Below are positions 9,948-21,557 of a stretch of DNA of 24,324 nucleotides, in pieces. The notes under the pieces are model-generated. The model had not been told where the DNA came from, ran no database searches, and saw nothing but the letters and a program-made list of their open reading frames with translations. The stretch's first letter is position 1. Every line of letters begins with the position of its first letter. The position numbers were made by a program, and so were the translations under genes. Origin of the DNA: Conidiobolus incongruus B7586 (Eukaryota; Entomophthoromycota; Entomophthoromycetes; Entomophthorales; Conidiobolaceae); assembly GCA_000697335.1 (NCBI GenBank), contig JNEM01008422.1:1-24324 (forward strand), read 5' to 3'.

Positions 9948-12436
9948 TTATAAAATATTTAAACTCTTTAAAAATTCATAGGAACTGGGCTCTCTGCCAA
10001 GGGACTTTTTGAGGAGTTCCATACCGTCAACACTACCACCCTTCAGAAGCACATTTTCCCTGAAGTTTCTACCGCCTTGGCCGAGTTGGGATCCCTTGAA
10101 AATGGTGTAGTAGATATCTGTAGCGTACACTAAACTCCAGAGGTAGCCGTAGTAGCCAGCATCGTAGCCGCCCATGAAGTGGCCGATGGTAGCGTGTTGG
10201 AAGGTGCCCGCTTGGTTGGGGACGAGAGCGACTTCTTCGCGGATCTTGTCATAGAGGGCAGTGGTATCGAGGTTATTCAAATCGGGCTTGGTATGGATGG
10301 CCATATCAAAGTAACAGAACAGCAATTGGCGTAACCAGAATAAACCAGCAGCGGCGTTCTTGGATCCAACGAGGCATTCAATCACGTCGTCGGGTAAAGG
10401 TTCGCCAGTTTCATGGTGCTTGGATAATCTTTTGAGAACAGCGGGTTCCCAACACCAGTTTTCCATCAATTGAGAGGGAGTTTCAACAAAGTCGTGCTCG
10501 ACATTTGTACCGTGGAAGCGGCTGTAGTGAGTCTTGGAGCAAATATGATGTAAAACGTGACCCAATTCGTGACAAAACGTGACAACATCATCGTGCTTTA
10601 GCAAGCTGGGCTTGGAAGGGCTGGGCTTAGGGAAGTTACAGACCATAGCGCCAACTGAGGGTTGAGATTGGTTGTTGGACCAGGTAGTGCTGGGGGAGCC
10701 GAATTGGAGAGGAAACAAAGCAGCGTGGGTAAATTTACCATCACGAGGGAATAAATCTATATAGAAATAGCCAATCACGTCTTTGTTGGATCTGTCGCTA
10801 ACCTTGATTAAATCAACATTAGGATCGGCGGGAGGAAGCCAAGAAGGATAGTTAGAAGTGACTTTTTCAAAGTTTAAATCAAATTCTTCTCCAAATAATT
10901 CGAAAACATTATCAACTACATGTTGCATAGGGAAATATTTACGAATCTAAATAAAATTTATATTAATCTATGTTTACAAAAATATCTATAATGATCACAT
11001 ACCAAATCGTGATCAACATTATACTTTTCTTTGAGCCACTGAGCTTTGTAATACTAAAAAAGTATTATATTAATTTTGTATTAATTAAAACATTATATAA
11101 AAGTTAATTACTTCGATATCCCAAGCAAGGATTTTATCAGCGTTAGGAATTTCTCTTCTCTTGTATTCCAAAAGGGTTTCTAACTCTTTGTGAGCGAGAG
11201 GTGTGAGTTTAGTTCTTAAATCATCTAAGAACTGATCATTTTATAAGTAAATCACTGTATCAAAATTCAATAATAAATACTTACCTCATAGACTTTTTCG
11301 GGTGTTTTAGCCATCCTGATAGCCAATTGGAATTCGGAGTGATTCTTGTACCCGACAATGTGGGAAGCTTCATCTCTGAGTCTAATGGTCTAAAATTATC
11401 AAATATTAAAATCATCATTAACATAAATATTGAAAAGGGAATTACATCTTCAAGAAGAGCGATGTTATCCTTACAGCGAGAACCGTAAGCGAAGTTAATC
11501 TTTCTACGAGTTTCGGGATTCTTACACATTTCCATAATAGGGGTACTAAAATCACAATAATTAAAATAACAACATGAAAAAATCGATAAACACTTACATT
11601 TCGGGAGGTTTCATAGTTACGACGTAAACCTCTTCACCGGTAGCTTCAGATTTCTTCTTAGTTAAACCTTCCAAAAAGTCTTTGGGGACACCATCCAATT
11701 CCTGTTCAGTTAATTCTACGGTAGTTTTGTCTTCGGCAATAGCTAAACTAAACTTGATAGAATTTTCAGAAATTTTGGTTAAAATCCCCTTTAACTTTTC
11801 CAATTTGTCATTATCCAAATCCAAACCGTTGCGCTTGAAATCTAATTGTAATTTGTTGATAAATCGTTGATCCTCATGACCCAATTTGGTAAGGTCAATA
11901 TTTTTGATGGCATTTTGGACGGATTGGTACAAATCTTTACGCATTCTCGACTCGATTTCGAAGGCTTCTAACTTTTGGGTGATGTCGGCACTGGCTTTTC
12001 TCACTTCCGCAGAGGTTGAAACATATTGGGGGAAGTAGGATGAGGCGGAGAAGATGGAGCGGTAAGCTTCAATTTGGGCCAAGGGTTGAATAACGGTATC
12101 GAAGTTGGCTTCGGAAGCGGGAACAGCTGCGACTTGGTCGAGAATTTGCTTACTCTTGTCTAACAATTCATTTCCCAATTGGGTGATTTGGTCGGTGTTG
12201 AGACTAAAGTTCAACAAAACATTTTGAACATTGGAATCGGTATTAGACTGAATCAAACTGGGAGTCTTTAAAATTTCCATAACAGTATTCAAGGTAACGA
12301 CACTACGAAAGAATGTAGGCTGAAGAGCAAATTTAGAATTTAAATTAACTATTTTTGAGTGATTGAAATTAATTTTTTTGATAGCTGGATGAATACCAGA
12401 TATATTTTTAGGGGATAAACGTATCCTTCTCAGCAT
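9948..12436 (-). CDS. PRD1: M3 zinc metallopeptidase, saccharolysin/thimet oligopeptidase type
   Basis: Six exons: 11598-12436, 11446-11545, 11285-11389, 11112-11231, 11003-11053 and 9948-10946. The five introns are 52-58 nt, all GT-AG, and keep the frame, giving 737 residues. The zinc site is HELGH at residues 531-535, with the third ligand Glu560 in DFVETPSQLMENW, exactly 25 residues after the second His as in neurolysin. The substrate-binding loop GGYDAGYYGY lies near 664-673. The family cleaves short peptides, including leader peptides in mitochondria, and does not attack intact proteins. I start at ATG 12434-12436, since the frame extends upstream only to a TTG. The first 50 residues are basic and hydroxylated with no acidic residue (MLRRIRLSPKN...), like a mitochondrial presequence; an internal Met53 could give a cytosolic form. 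The exons are richer in G+C than those of the neighbours, which may reflect high expression. Oct1-type peptidase is less likely. Confidence 0.92.
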
Positions 12437-12860
12437 ATTTATACCCAATAAAAAATAATCTAAATTATGTAAACGTCATCAATTACCACTTATCCTGGAT
12501 TCATTGGTTATTTTTATATTACCTAATTATAATCATATATTTAATATTATTTTTAAATCCAATGATTCCTTTTATTCGTTTTTCATATTTGTCAGTTATT
12601 TAAAAGTATGGGAATTTCTAGAAGTTTGAAATGGTATAATAATTGATTCTATTATTGTAATAATAGAATTTAATTCATCCTACTCATCAATTCATTATAG
12701 CTAAAAAATTTGACCCTTTTATTCACATTCATCATATGTTTAATTTTCTGACGAATCTGTAAATAAATCAGTGGATCCAATTTAAATGCACTTATCTATC
12801 AAACACTGAACTAAATAATTCACTAGGTTATAAAGATCGTAAATACTAAAAATATAAGTG
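12437..12860. other. Intergenic between two tandem minus-strand genes
   Basis: A 474-bp gap separates the peptidase start from the kinesin stop; this entry covers the part up to the kinesin poly(A) signal. It should hold the peptidase promoter and the kinesin 3' UTR. No specific element is recognisable. A small AATAATAGAATC-type inverted repeat near 12640-12670 (TTCTATTATTG / CAATAATAGAA, adjoining) forms a perfect AT-rich hairpin. Confidence 0.55.
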
Positions 12861-12866
12861 TTTATT
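12861..12866 (-). terminator. Poly(A) signal AATAAA of the kinesin gene
   Basis: Plus-strand tttatt reads AATAAA on the gene strand, 45 nt past the TAA at 12911-12913. It lies inside the only possible further intron (12846-12921), which argues that translation really ends at 12911. Confidence 0.5.
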
Positions 12867-12910
12867 GAACTGATTGAATGATAATAATACAGTAATTTTG
12901 AAAGATATTT

Positions 12911-15643
12911 TTAATATTTACCCCAGATTGGTCGTCCTTCAAAATGTGATTTACTAGGGACTCCTTCTGAAACTCGTCTTGGTGTTGAGTGGGGACGAGA
13001 ACTAGCCAACCCATTCGCTGCACCTCGCGCTAACGACGACGTGGTAGGTCTGTCTCGCTTCAAAGGGCGTTGAGGAGATGAGGATTGAGCTCCATCTTCG
13101 ACAACGGTGGTTAGTATGCGTTTCCTGGATAGAGGTGTGGAAGGTGAACCCGAACTCCTGGATACAGGAGGCTTGGAGAGTAGTGATGGCCTAGATCGCG
13201 CAGTAGTAGGTGTTCTAGGTTGGTTAACTCTAGATGAAGTAGATTGCGATGATGAATTACGCAATTCAGTCGATGAGATGTATGATTGACGTTTGATATC
13301 ATATAAATCAACTTTTGGCTTAAAATTGCCGAATTTTGTAGTAGGTCTTGGTGGTTCAGATACCCTGGGCTTTGCCTTCTTTTGAGGTGATGGAGCATCA
13401 ATACGCACTGATTTCTTTGGTGCTGATGGACTCTTGTATGATGCCATTGCTGATGGTAGTGGCCTAGATTTGGGATTGAGCTTGCGGAGCAGTTGATCAG
13501 TAGTTGATGGAAGCTTAGACGAAATACTCAATCTTGATGGTGATGATGTGAGAGAAGCTTGAGATTCAGATGGTTTAGCAATCAGTTGATTAGTTTGAGT
13601 AAATACTTCAATTGACTTCATATAGATGGAATTTAAAATCGAAGCATCAATTGACTGTGATTCACATTTGTTTAAAATATCCTTAAGTCCAAACAAGCAT
13701 TGGCTATTAATTGACATGAATGTAGATAATAATTGATTTGATTGGTCTGAGAGATGCTTAATATTATGATAGCTGTACTCATGCTTATTTGCCAAAAATT
13801 GCTGTTGAATTAATTTAAGGTCTAACTCGAGTATGGAACGATGTAGTGGGTCGTATTTCATAGATGTGTTTCTCAACAGATCATCTAAAGATCGTTTTGT
13901 AGATGCTTTCTGATTCAGTTGACCAGAGTATTGCTTGAGATCTTTCTCCAAACTCATTTTTTTCTTCTCTAATTCAGTCTTAGCATTTTGTACCCCTTTA
14001 TAGTATGCCTGAAAACTAGGATTAGAGTCAGAAGGTACTTGAGTATTGAGCCAGGCTTGTAAAATATGAATTCGTTGATCAATTGATTTTAACTGTGTAG
14101 AAATCTTGTCACACTGGTTCTCATTTGCTAGCAGTGTAACGACCATATTTTTGAATTGAGCTCTCTTGTCCTCAAAGTCTTCATGTTGTTTTGATTGTGA
14201 ATTATTGGTAGAAAGACGGCTTGTCGAACTATTTACCACAGGTTTTTGAATAGACTGACTTTGTTCGGATAACTTAGACTTCAACTGACTAATTTCCTTT
14301 CTGAGATTTGCTATCACTTGAACATACTGAGAAACATGCATATCTACATTGAGAGAATTTTTTGAGATCTGGGTATTGATATTCTTAGCACGATTTGCAT
14401 AATTCAAAGTGTTCAAAGTCTCTTCATAAAAATTACTGGTAGGGCTGATACAAACGATCATTACAGTTCGACAATTGCCTCCAAGAGAGAATTTTAATAA
14501 TCGCGTGAGTTTTGAATTTCTGTATGGAATATGTACATTTTTTGATTTGCGACATAAGGCGTTAATACAACTTCCCAGTGCGAGTAAAGAGCGATTGATG
14601 TTTGCACCTTCAACCATGCGTGTACCTCGATTCTGAGTTGCTGAAGCTCTTTCACTTCCTGCAAGGTCAATAAGACTTAATGTGGCCATCGTATATTGTG
14701 TTGAAATATTCGAGGTTTTGGGTCTCTGACGAATGGTAACTTGTAATACTGCATGAGATCTAGATGAAACTGCATTTGCTAAAGTTGGTGAGATTGTGCG
14801 ATTTTGATTGCCCTGTAGTACTAATTTCATTACTTCGTCCACTGAACTTGGATAGTGTTGTGATAGTTCAGGGAGCGTAATTCCATCCTTAATATCTTCA
14901 CGCATAATCAAAGGGAACTTTTTGGATCCTTGAGGTACTAACAAATCATAAATACATTCGTTATAAACTTCCAAATAAGAAACAGAAATTTCAAATATAT
15001 TCTCTTCGGAAAGTTCACTAATTTTATCGAAAAGTTCTTGCATTGCCAAATAAATAATACCAGGTTGTTCAGGAGTACCGCTAAAAAAATATTGAGTATT
15101 TTTGTTTACAAGGGTATTGTACTTTAAAATTACCTTATAGTATGCGTTTTACCACATCCCGTTGCCTAAATTCGGAATACGTTAAAAATGAATAAAAAAT
15201 CAAATTGAATAAAATATTACACCATAAGCAAATACAGTGGCATTAAAACCCTCCAAAACACCCTGAATAAGGGGTCGAGTAGTTTCTAAGTAGACTTCTT
15301 CCTGGGTCGATTGTTCGCCAAACACCCTATCGAAGCAGAATTTCTCATCTCGGTGACGTTTCGGAAAGTTATCGCTTTGAAACGGTTTACCAAACGGTTT
15401 CGAAGCAAACTGGTCTTTCGGAGGGTCGAAAATAATCACCTTATCGTTCATACAATGTACCACGCGTCTCAAGTAATTTTTATTGTCGTCCTTCTGCGAT
15501 ATAGATAATCTTGCTTTCGACTTGAAGAAGAAATGATTGTCCTCATCAGGCGCCATCTGTTCCAATTCTTCTTGATTCACTGGTCGAACTCGAACCGTTA
15601 CAGTAATTGAAGAGGTACTCGAATTAGAGTTCTTTTCTTCCAT
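12911..15643 (-). CDS. KIP3: Kinesin-8 motor protein (Kip3 type)
   Basis: Three exons: 15221-15643, 15134-15165 and 12911-15080. Introns of 55 and 53 nt keep the frame, giving 874 residues with a true ATG at 15641-15643. The motor is at the N-terminus, about residues 12-385. The P-loop is GATGCGKT (141-148), continuing HTISGT as in Kip3; switch I is SSRSH (257-261), switch II DLAGSE (290-295), and the motor ends near YANRAKNI. The block VIFDPP followed by a long basic loop before FCFDRVF is also the kinesin-8 pattern. After the motor come coiled-coil stretches (about 400-430 and 450-560) and a Ser/Pro/Arg-rich basic tail of about 250 residues, as in kinesin-8 members that hold on to microtubule ends. 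Kinesin-8 walks to plus ends and shortens microtubules, setting spindle length and position. The tail is likely disordered and phosphorylated (inference). Confidence 0.94.
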
Positions 15644-16453
15644 ATTATTTTAACAATATGATTTTAATTAATGGGTCGGTTTAAGGTGATCAATATTAGA
15701 AAATTGAAGTAAAATTGATCACAAGCACAATTTATCAATTTATTTTTACCAGGATAAATAGTGAAATATGTACAAAATAAAACTCGAATAATAAATTAAT
15801 TTTTTTAGTTATTTTCAAAAAAACTATAAATTGAATTGACAATATTAAAAATGGATAATATTTTTAGTTTTTGGTGTTGATCGAGATGTAATCATATTTT
15901 CATCCTATTCATTCATTTTATGTCAGTTCCTAATTTTATAAATTTAGAATTATGGGATTGAATGGAAATATTTTGATTATACATGTAGAATTAGATCTTT
16001 AATTATTTCATATCAATCTATATTTAAATAGAAATACATTTATGAAAATAAATGATTGTTTAACATTAATTTAATAATTTTAATCAAATACTAAATCAAT
16101 CAACTTTATGCTCTAAATTTATTTATATTTTATTTATTATTATTTTAACTTAAATGATATATCAATTTTCTTTTAAAATTTAGATTATTATATAACATTA
16201 TAAAAATTTTTGTTATTAATATTAAAATATAATCATTGAAAGAGAATAAAGAATCAATGAATTTCAATCATATCAAACTAGTTTTCGTAATATATTTATT
16301 TATCGAGATTGTTCTGTAAGTGAACTATCCATAATCTTTATAAAACTAAAAATAAATAATTTACATTCAATTATTTACAATTACAATTAATCAAAAATTC
16401 ATTATCAAATTTATATTAAAAAACTAATATCAATTATTAAAATAATATTACAT
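15644..16453. other. Intergenic between kinesin and CDC45, AT-rich
   Basis: This stretch contains the kinesin promoter side (right of 15643) and the CDC45 3' flank. No protein or RNA motif is recognisable on either strand, and stops are dense in all frames. Confidence 0.6.
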
Positions 16454-16459
16454 TTTATT
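16454..16459 (-). terminator. Possible poly(A) signal AATAAA of CDC45
   Basis: Plus-strand tttatt reads AATAAA on the gene strand, about 55 nt past the CDC45 stop at 16514-16516. The call is weak because such hexamers are frequent in this AT-rich sequence. Confidence 0.35.
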
Positions 16460-16513
16460 TTCAATATAAGATGAAAAAATAATTGAAAGAGGGATAGAGA
16501 GAGTTAGTAAAGG

Positions 16514-18926
16514 TTAAGAATGGGTAGGTAGTTGAAGCTTGTGAATAAAATTCACCAAATCTTCGGATTTGATCTGTAGAAAACTCGGGTCAAAATGGTC
16601 CATTTTTACTCGGGCTTGCGTTTGATTCACAGTTTCAATGAATACCCAACCTAAGGGACTAGAAAATAGATTATATTAGTGATATTATGAATAGGTTTGA
16701 TTTGACTGGATTTACCTTTGGTAGCGATAAATGTTATAAGGTACAAGACCTAAAACGTTAAATACTTCACGACTTTCGTCAAGAGATGATATGACTAATG
16801 GATAAGTATTGGATCCCATAGAATTTTGACCATTAATCTGAAGTGCAGTCAGCAAAAACTGTCCCAATGTATAGAGAGTATGGTGATGGTGGAATAGAGG
16901 TAAGAGAGCACCATCTTTAATCACAATCAATCTGAATTGTCTCACTGTCCTGATTTCCTGTCGCTGAATGAGTGAAAATGCTTGCGAAAGGATGAGTTTA
17001 TGAAAGTAGATGGATAGGTCTATCCCAGCACGCGCAAGTGTGATATCAGAGAGTGAATCGTAACATGCCCAAAAACACGTCTTCCACCAGTCTTCATAGT
17101 CTTCCTCATTCAATTTTGATCCATTTGCGGATTTTTTCTTTAATATATCCAACAGAATGTGTATGTTAGAGTGATCTGTAGTAGGAATATTTATCATTGG
17201 AAGTTGAGCATCAAGATCTCTAGGTGATGAAATTGGCTGTGATAATAAGGTGTTTAAACCATATGGCGTCATCTTTAGTAAAGCATTCATTGAAGCAACA
17301 GCTTCTCCAGCACTTAGAGGAGATTCAAACTCGTTGCCAAAAGCTCTGATGAATGAATCATAAGTCAAATCTGGTAAACCATACAGCGGTGCGATTTGTT
17401 TAAACTGGGACTTTAGATTCTTTTTGAGAGAAAGCTTCATATACGAATAACTCTGCGTGGCTTCATTTAGAGGAATCCCCATTTTGGCTAGTAAATTCCT
17501 CAATTTCCTACGACCACTCTCAGACCATAAACCTAGACGTGTACAGGCATAAGTACTGTGAAAGAGTGATTCATACAGGGTCCAATGGCGATAATGAGGT
17601 AATTTTAATTCTTCATTAAAATGAATCGATCCTTTAGTTAACTTTTGAGGTGCTGCAGATGTGGAACTTTCTTTTGAGGATGATCTACTAGTAGATTCTT
17701 GCGAAAACTCAATTGAAGAACTACTTGGTGATGAGCGATTCTGAAGAAAAGAATGGGCTGATCTTGAACTGAACAGAAGCGGATATGGGTTTGAACGCTT
17801 TGAAACGAGACGTTTTGCGAAAGCACCTTCAGGGGCTTTGAGGTCAGAAGCACTTGGAGCAGATTTGATCTTCAATTTATTCAACTCTTCGCGAAGCTCT
17901 TCAACCATTCCTCTATATACTTTTTCGTCAAAACGATCTAATAAATAATGATGTGTTATGCCCAATATGGTAAGCCTAAAAATATCGCTTAATAATAGAT
18001 ATATAGTAAATGAGCAAAAATTAAAATACCAAAGAATATCATTTGTGACTTGATCCAAAACTTGGGCTAAATGAAACATGGTGAGAGCAGTAGCTGTAAT
18101 GTAAGAACTGCCTTGATTCGCATAATTTTCAACCATTCTAACTGCTCTTTCATAATTATCCTTATCACTTTTAAATTGATCAATCTACTGATAAATTAAT
18201 TAAATTGAATTCCCAGTGCCTAATAATACTTACAAATTCATCATCGTTAATGGCTCTAGTATGATCGAGAGTAGGCTCCCCATACTAAATATATTAATTA
18301 TACAATAATATTGATGAACCATTAAATTTACTTCGTAAGTTTCAAAGGCCTCCTTCAATTGTGGCCCTAAATATTTATCTTTTTCAGAAACAACATGAAT
18401 CTAAATAATATTAATAAGTGTTTAAAATCAAACCATAACTGATATTTACACTCATACAACCATAAACATTACTCAAATTCAAAGGTCGCATACAGTCAAA
18501 TAAATAAACGTCGAAACCTTCAAGAGGTTCCCATTCAGCTCTCAAATCAACAAGTCCTCCGCAATTAATTAGGATTACCGATCGAAACTAAATTTACTAA
18601 TCAACTATTGAAAATATATTTAAAATATAATAATATTCACCGTATGACCAGGAGCCAAATATTTTTCTCTAATAAGATGAACGTCCTGATACCCTGAAAT
18701 AGGTTCAATTTGAAAGGTTAAAGAATCATTTTCGAATAAAGTCTAATATTGAGAATTAATATATATATAAATTCAAATTATGTTTTTATACTTTTAAAAT
18801 TTTAACACTACAAATAGCGTCAATGTCATTAGCCACAAGTATTAGGGTACTACACTTCCAACTACCACTATTTGCCAATAGCTGGTTGTAAATTTCTTTT
18901 AATCGATTGGTTTTGATTAATACCAT
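16514..18926 (-). CDS. CDC45: Cdc45, replication-fork helicase (CMG) subunit
   Basis: Eight exons: 18792-18926, 18641-18742, 18450-18587, 18332-18400, 18234-18284, 18030-18184, 16716-17975 and 16514-16658. Seven introns of 47-57 nt keep the frame, giving 684 residues. Family marks: LVANDIDAICSVKIL (about residue 30), the RecJ-fold remnant of strand and helix 1; PISGYQD; VILINCGGLVDL; then FDCMRPLNLSNVY; NDILWLTILGITHHYLL across the exon 6-7 junction; and a C-terminal block LGWVFIETV...FDPSFLQIKSEDL. Cdc45 joins Mcm2-7 and GINS to form the helicase that unwinds DNA at forks and is loaded in S phase. A Ser-rich, probably disordered insert lies at about 275-326, where other Cdc45 proteins have a variable acidic or phosphorylated linker. 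Intron 6 (17976-18029) is 54 nt without a stop, so it is invisible to a plain frame scan. SCB-like sites lie upstream. Confidence 0.95.
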
Positions 18927-20327
18927 ATTATTTTATACTATTATTTGTATTATTTTTAATTAAAATGAATTTTTATTGATTTGTATATGTATATTATAAT
19001 TTTTAATTGTTTTTAATTTGAAAAAGAATAAAATTATTAAAGTTAAAAATCTAACACTACATACTTATTTCATATCTGATCTACATAATTATTCAGTGTC
19101 ACTTTTCGTTTCTCGTGATTTAACACGAAATCTCAATAGGTTAGTTTGATTGGTTCATCTGAGTGTATAATTTTATTCATCTTTTACTTCGTGATGATTG
19201 GTTGGAGGATAAAGGTTTTTATTGGCTAATAAAAGTAGAAAAGTTAATAATGTTTGGAGATAAATTCTGAATTATTGTAAATGTATAATGTAATTGGAGA
19301 TAAGATGATTTAGAATTGTATTAAAAATGCAGTAGAAGGTTAATTGATTTTAATTTCATACTATTTACTATTTTGATATTACTAAATTTATTTTTAATAA
19401 CATTTTAAGAATCAAATTTGATAACAATTAATTCATCATAATAGTTGATTAACAATTTATATTTTGAATTTTTGAACAATAATATAATATAGGAAATTTT
19501 ACTGATACATAATTTGATTTTGGCAATATATAGTGGGTCGTCTTTAGTTTAATTTTTATTATTTTTTAATTAAAAAAATGTTTCATTCTTTGATATGAGT
19601 TGTGATAGTAACTCATATATACTTAAATATTTGTTTTTAGTTTATAATTTTAAAATATGTTATTCTAATATGTAAAAATATTAAGCTACTTCAAAATTGG
19701 TATAGATAGTATTAAAATTTACTTTAATTTAGAAACACTACTTGGATCTTAAAAATTAAATTAAAGTAATTATAATTAAAATATGATAATTAAAAATTTA
19801 ATATTCTTTGTTGAAATTTCTTTTATAATAAAGTGATGATTAAGATATCATTCATAGATGATTTACTATAAAATATTTATATGATACATTTATTGTTATT
19901 AACCTTCTGAAATCTAAAACAAAAAAAATTATAGTAAGTGATAAATTTTATAATTGATATACATTTAAGTGATATATTAATTTTAATTATGATCAGTTAT
20001 TATTCTAATTTTTCATAATAGATAAATATAATATAGGTATTATTTCATCTTGTGATAAATTTCAGATTTATCAAATTTATAAAATGATAAATTATTTATT
20101 GCGAATTTTTAAAACAGAATAATTTAATATTCATTTAAATTAATTTGAATGTTTTTTTTTGATAAAATAATTGATTAAAGTATGTTATATTATATAGTAA
20201 AATTTATTCTGATAAGCTTTAAAATTAACATATTTGAAATTGTTCCCATAACTGAAATTTGAATTTATTTAAATTTAAATAAATTCAAACCCAGTCCCAG
20301 ACTGACCCTAATAATCTTATGTTAACC
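18927..20327. other. Divergent intergenic region between CDC45 and the aldo-keto reductase
   Basis: About 1.4 kb shared upstream region of two divergently transcribed genes. The CDC45-proximal part (19080-19260) is less AT-rich and holds the SCB-like cluster listed separately. The rest (19300-20280) is AT desert in which I see no gene or RNA. Confidence 0.65.
19104..19130. promoter_or_regulatory. SCB-like cell-cycle box cluster upstream of CDC45
   Basis: Within 27 bases there are TTTCGTT (19104-19110, AACGAAA on the other strand), CTCGTG (CACGAG on the other strand) and CACGAAA (19124-19130). The last two form a perfect inverted repeat TCGTGATTTAACACGA (19113-19128). CACGAAA is the consensus of the Swi4/Swi6 (SBF) box that drives G1/S genes in yeast. 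The cluster sits 178-204 bp upstream of the CDC45 ATG, a sensible promoter position for a replication gene. Whether this organism's SBF/MBF factor uses this motif is inference. Confidence 0.45.
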
Positions 20328-21533
20328 ATGGCATTAACCAAATCAACTACCAAATTATTACATAATAAAATTCCAATCCCAATGTTAGGATGTAATTCAA
20401 TAATAATTAATACTGGAAATTTATACTAACATTCTAAATAGTTGGAACTTATCTAATGAAAGATAAAAAAGTACTAAATCATGCAATTAAAGTAGCTGTT
20501 AAGAGTGGATACCGATTAATAGGTAAATTAATAAAAAATTAGACGTTTTTATATAACTTATATGAGTTAAAGATACTGCTACGGCTTATCGCAACGAAGA
20601 AATAATTGGAAATACTTTGAAAGAAATCTTTAATAGTGATAAATTTGGTGATATTAAGAGAGAGGATTTATTTATTACTAGTAAATTGGGTAATTTTTTT
20701 TATTTTTTTGGCATTGTTATTGTTTTTAATTTTATATATTAGCTCCTACTGATCAAGGATTTGAGTCTTGTTACAATGGTAATACATCAAAGCTAAGATT
20801 ATGATAATTTCTAATTTTATTTCTAGCTGTTTTAAAATCTTTGGAGAAGTTACAATTGGATTTTATTGACTGTTATTTGATTCATTGGCCAGGGTACAAT
20901 GCTTCCATTATCCAGTTCCTCAATTATCTAATGCTTCATAATGTAGAACATCTAAATTACGTTTCGATGATTCTCGTAACACCACCAATCGAATGGAAAG
21001 CTGGAGAGCTTTAGAAAAACTCTACGAGGAAGGAAAACTAAAGAGTATTGGTGTTTCTAACTATCAAGTTGTACATTTAGAGCAACTAATCAAGGAATGC
21101 AAGATCAAACCTCACGTTATTCAAAACGAAATGCATCCTTGCTACTTCCAGCCCGATGTTCTCAGCTACTGCCATGAGCATAATATCTTCTTCCAAGCGT
21201 ACTCTTCCCTTGGTACCGGTAGTTTAGTCAATGAGAAAGCATATCGCCAACTTTTAGAATCTCTAGCCCAGAAATACAATGCAACTGTCGCCCAGCTACT
21301 GTTGCGCTGGGGATTGCAAAAAGAAGTAGGCGTAATTCCTAAATCTTCTCACGAAGAAAGAATTAAAGAGAATTGCGAATTGTATCATTTTGAAATTTCT
21401 AAAGAGGTAATTTTTTGCATTATATCAGTTAAATATCAGTTATTTATTTTAATTTTAGGATATGAGAGAATTGGATAAATTTAACGAAGAAAAACAAAAC
21501 AAATTTTGTTGGGATTCAGTTGAAGTGATATAA
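20328..21533 (+). CDS. Aldo-keto reductase (NADPH-dependent)
   Basis: Seven exons: 20328-20391, 20442-20522, 20573-20689, 20743-20778, 20827-20893, 20947-21406 and 21459-21533. Six introns of 48-53 nt keep the frame, giving 299 residues, normal for the family. Intron 1 has a perfect TACTAAC branch site at 20424-20430. The catalytic tetrad is complete at family spacing: Asp49 and Tyr54 (DTATAYRNEE), Lys86 (TSKL) and His119 (LIHWPG). Later come IGVSNY, the QNEMHP strand, QAYSSLGTGSL and the cofactor phosphate-binding segment IPKSSHEERIKEN. The enzyme reduces aldehydes or ketones with NADPH in the cytosol; it resembles the AKR subgroup of 2,5-diketogluconate and prostaglandin-F-synthase-like reductases, but the substrate cannot be told. 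I prefer the ATG at 20328 (context accATGg); an in-frame ATG at 20319 would add three residues. It is divergent from CDC45. Confidence 0.93.
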
Positions 21534-21557
21534 ATTTCCACAGTATACTTTCTGCTC

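Noticed and set aside
12437-12448. Extension of the peptidase frame upstream to 12448
   Set aside because: The codon there is TTG, not ATG. The first real ATG is at 12434-12436.
12846-12921. Possible extra 3' intron and tiny exon of the kinesin gene (GTAAAT donor at 12921)
   Set aside because: It would be 76 nt, outside the 47-58 range of all others, would add only a few residues, and contains the likely poly(A) signal.
13107-13401. Open frames overlapping the kinesin tail on both strands, and similar ones within the RGS, peptidase, motor and CDC45 exons
   Set aside because: They are shadows of the real coding frames, with no family features or splice support.
15049-15080. Kinesin exon 3 frame taken as starting at 15049
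   Set aside because: The codon is TTG. The sequence continues upstream through splice sites to the P-loop exon and to a true ATG at 15641-15643.
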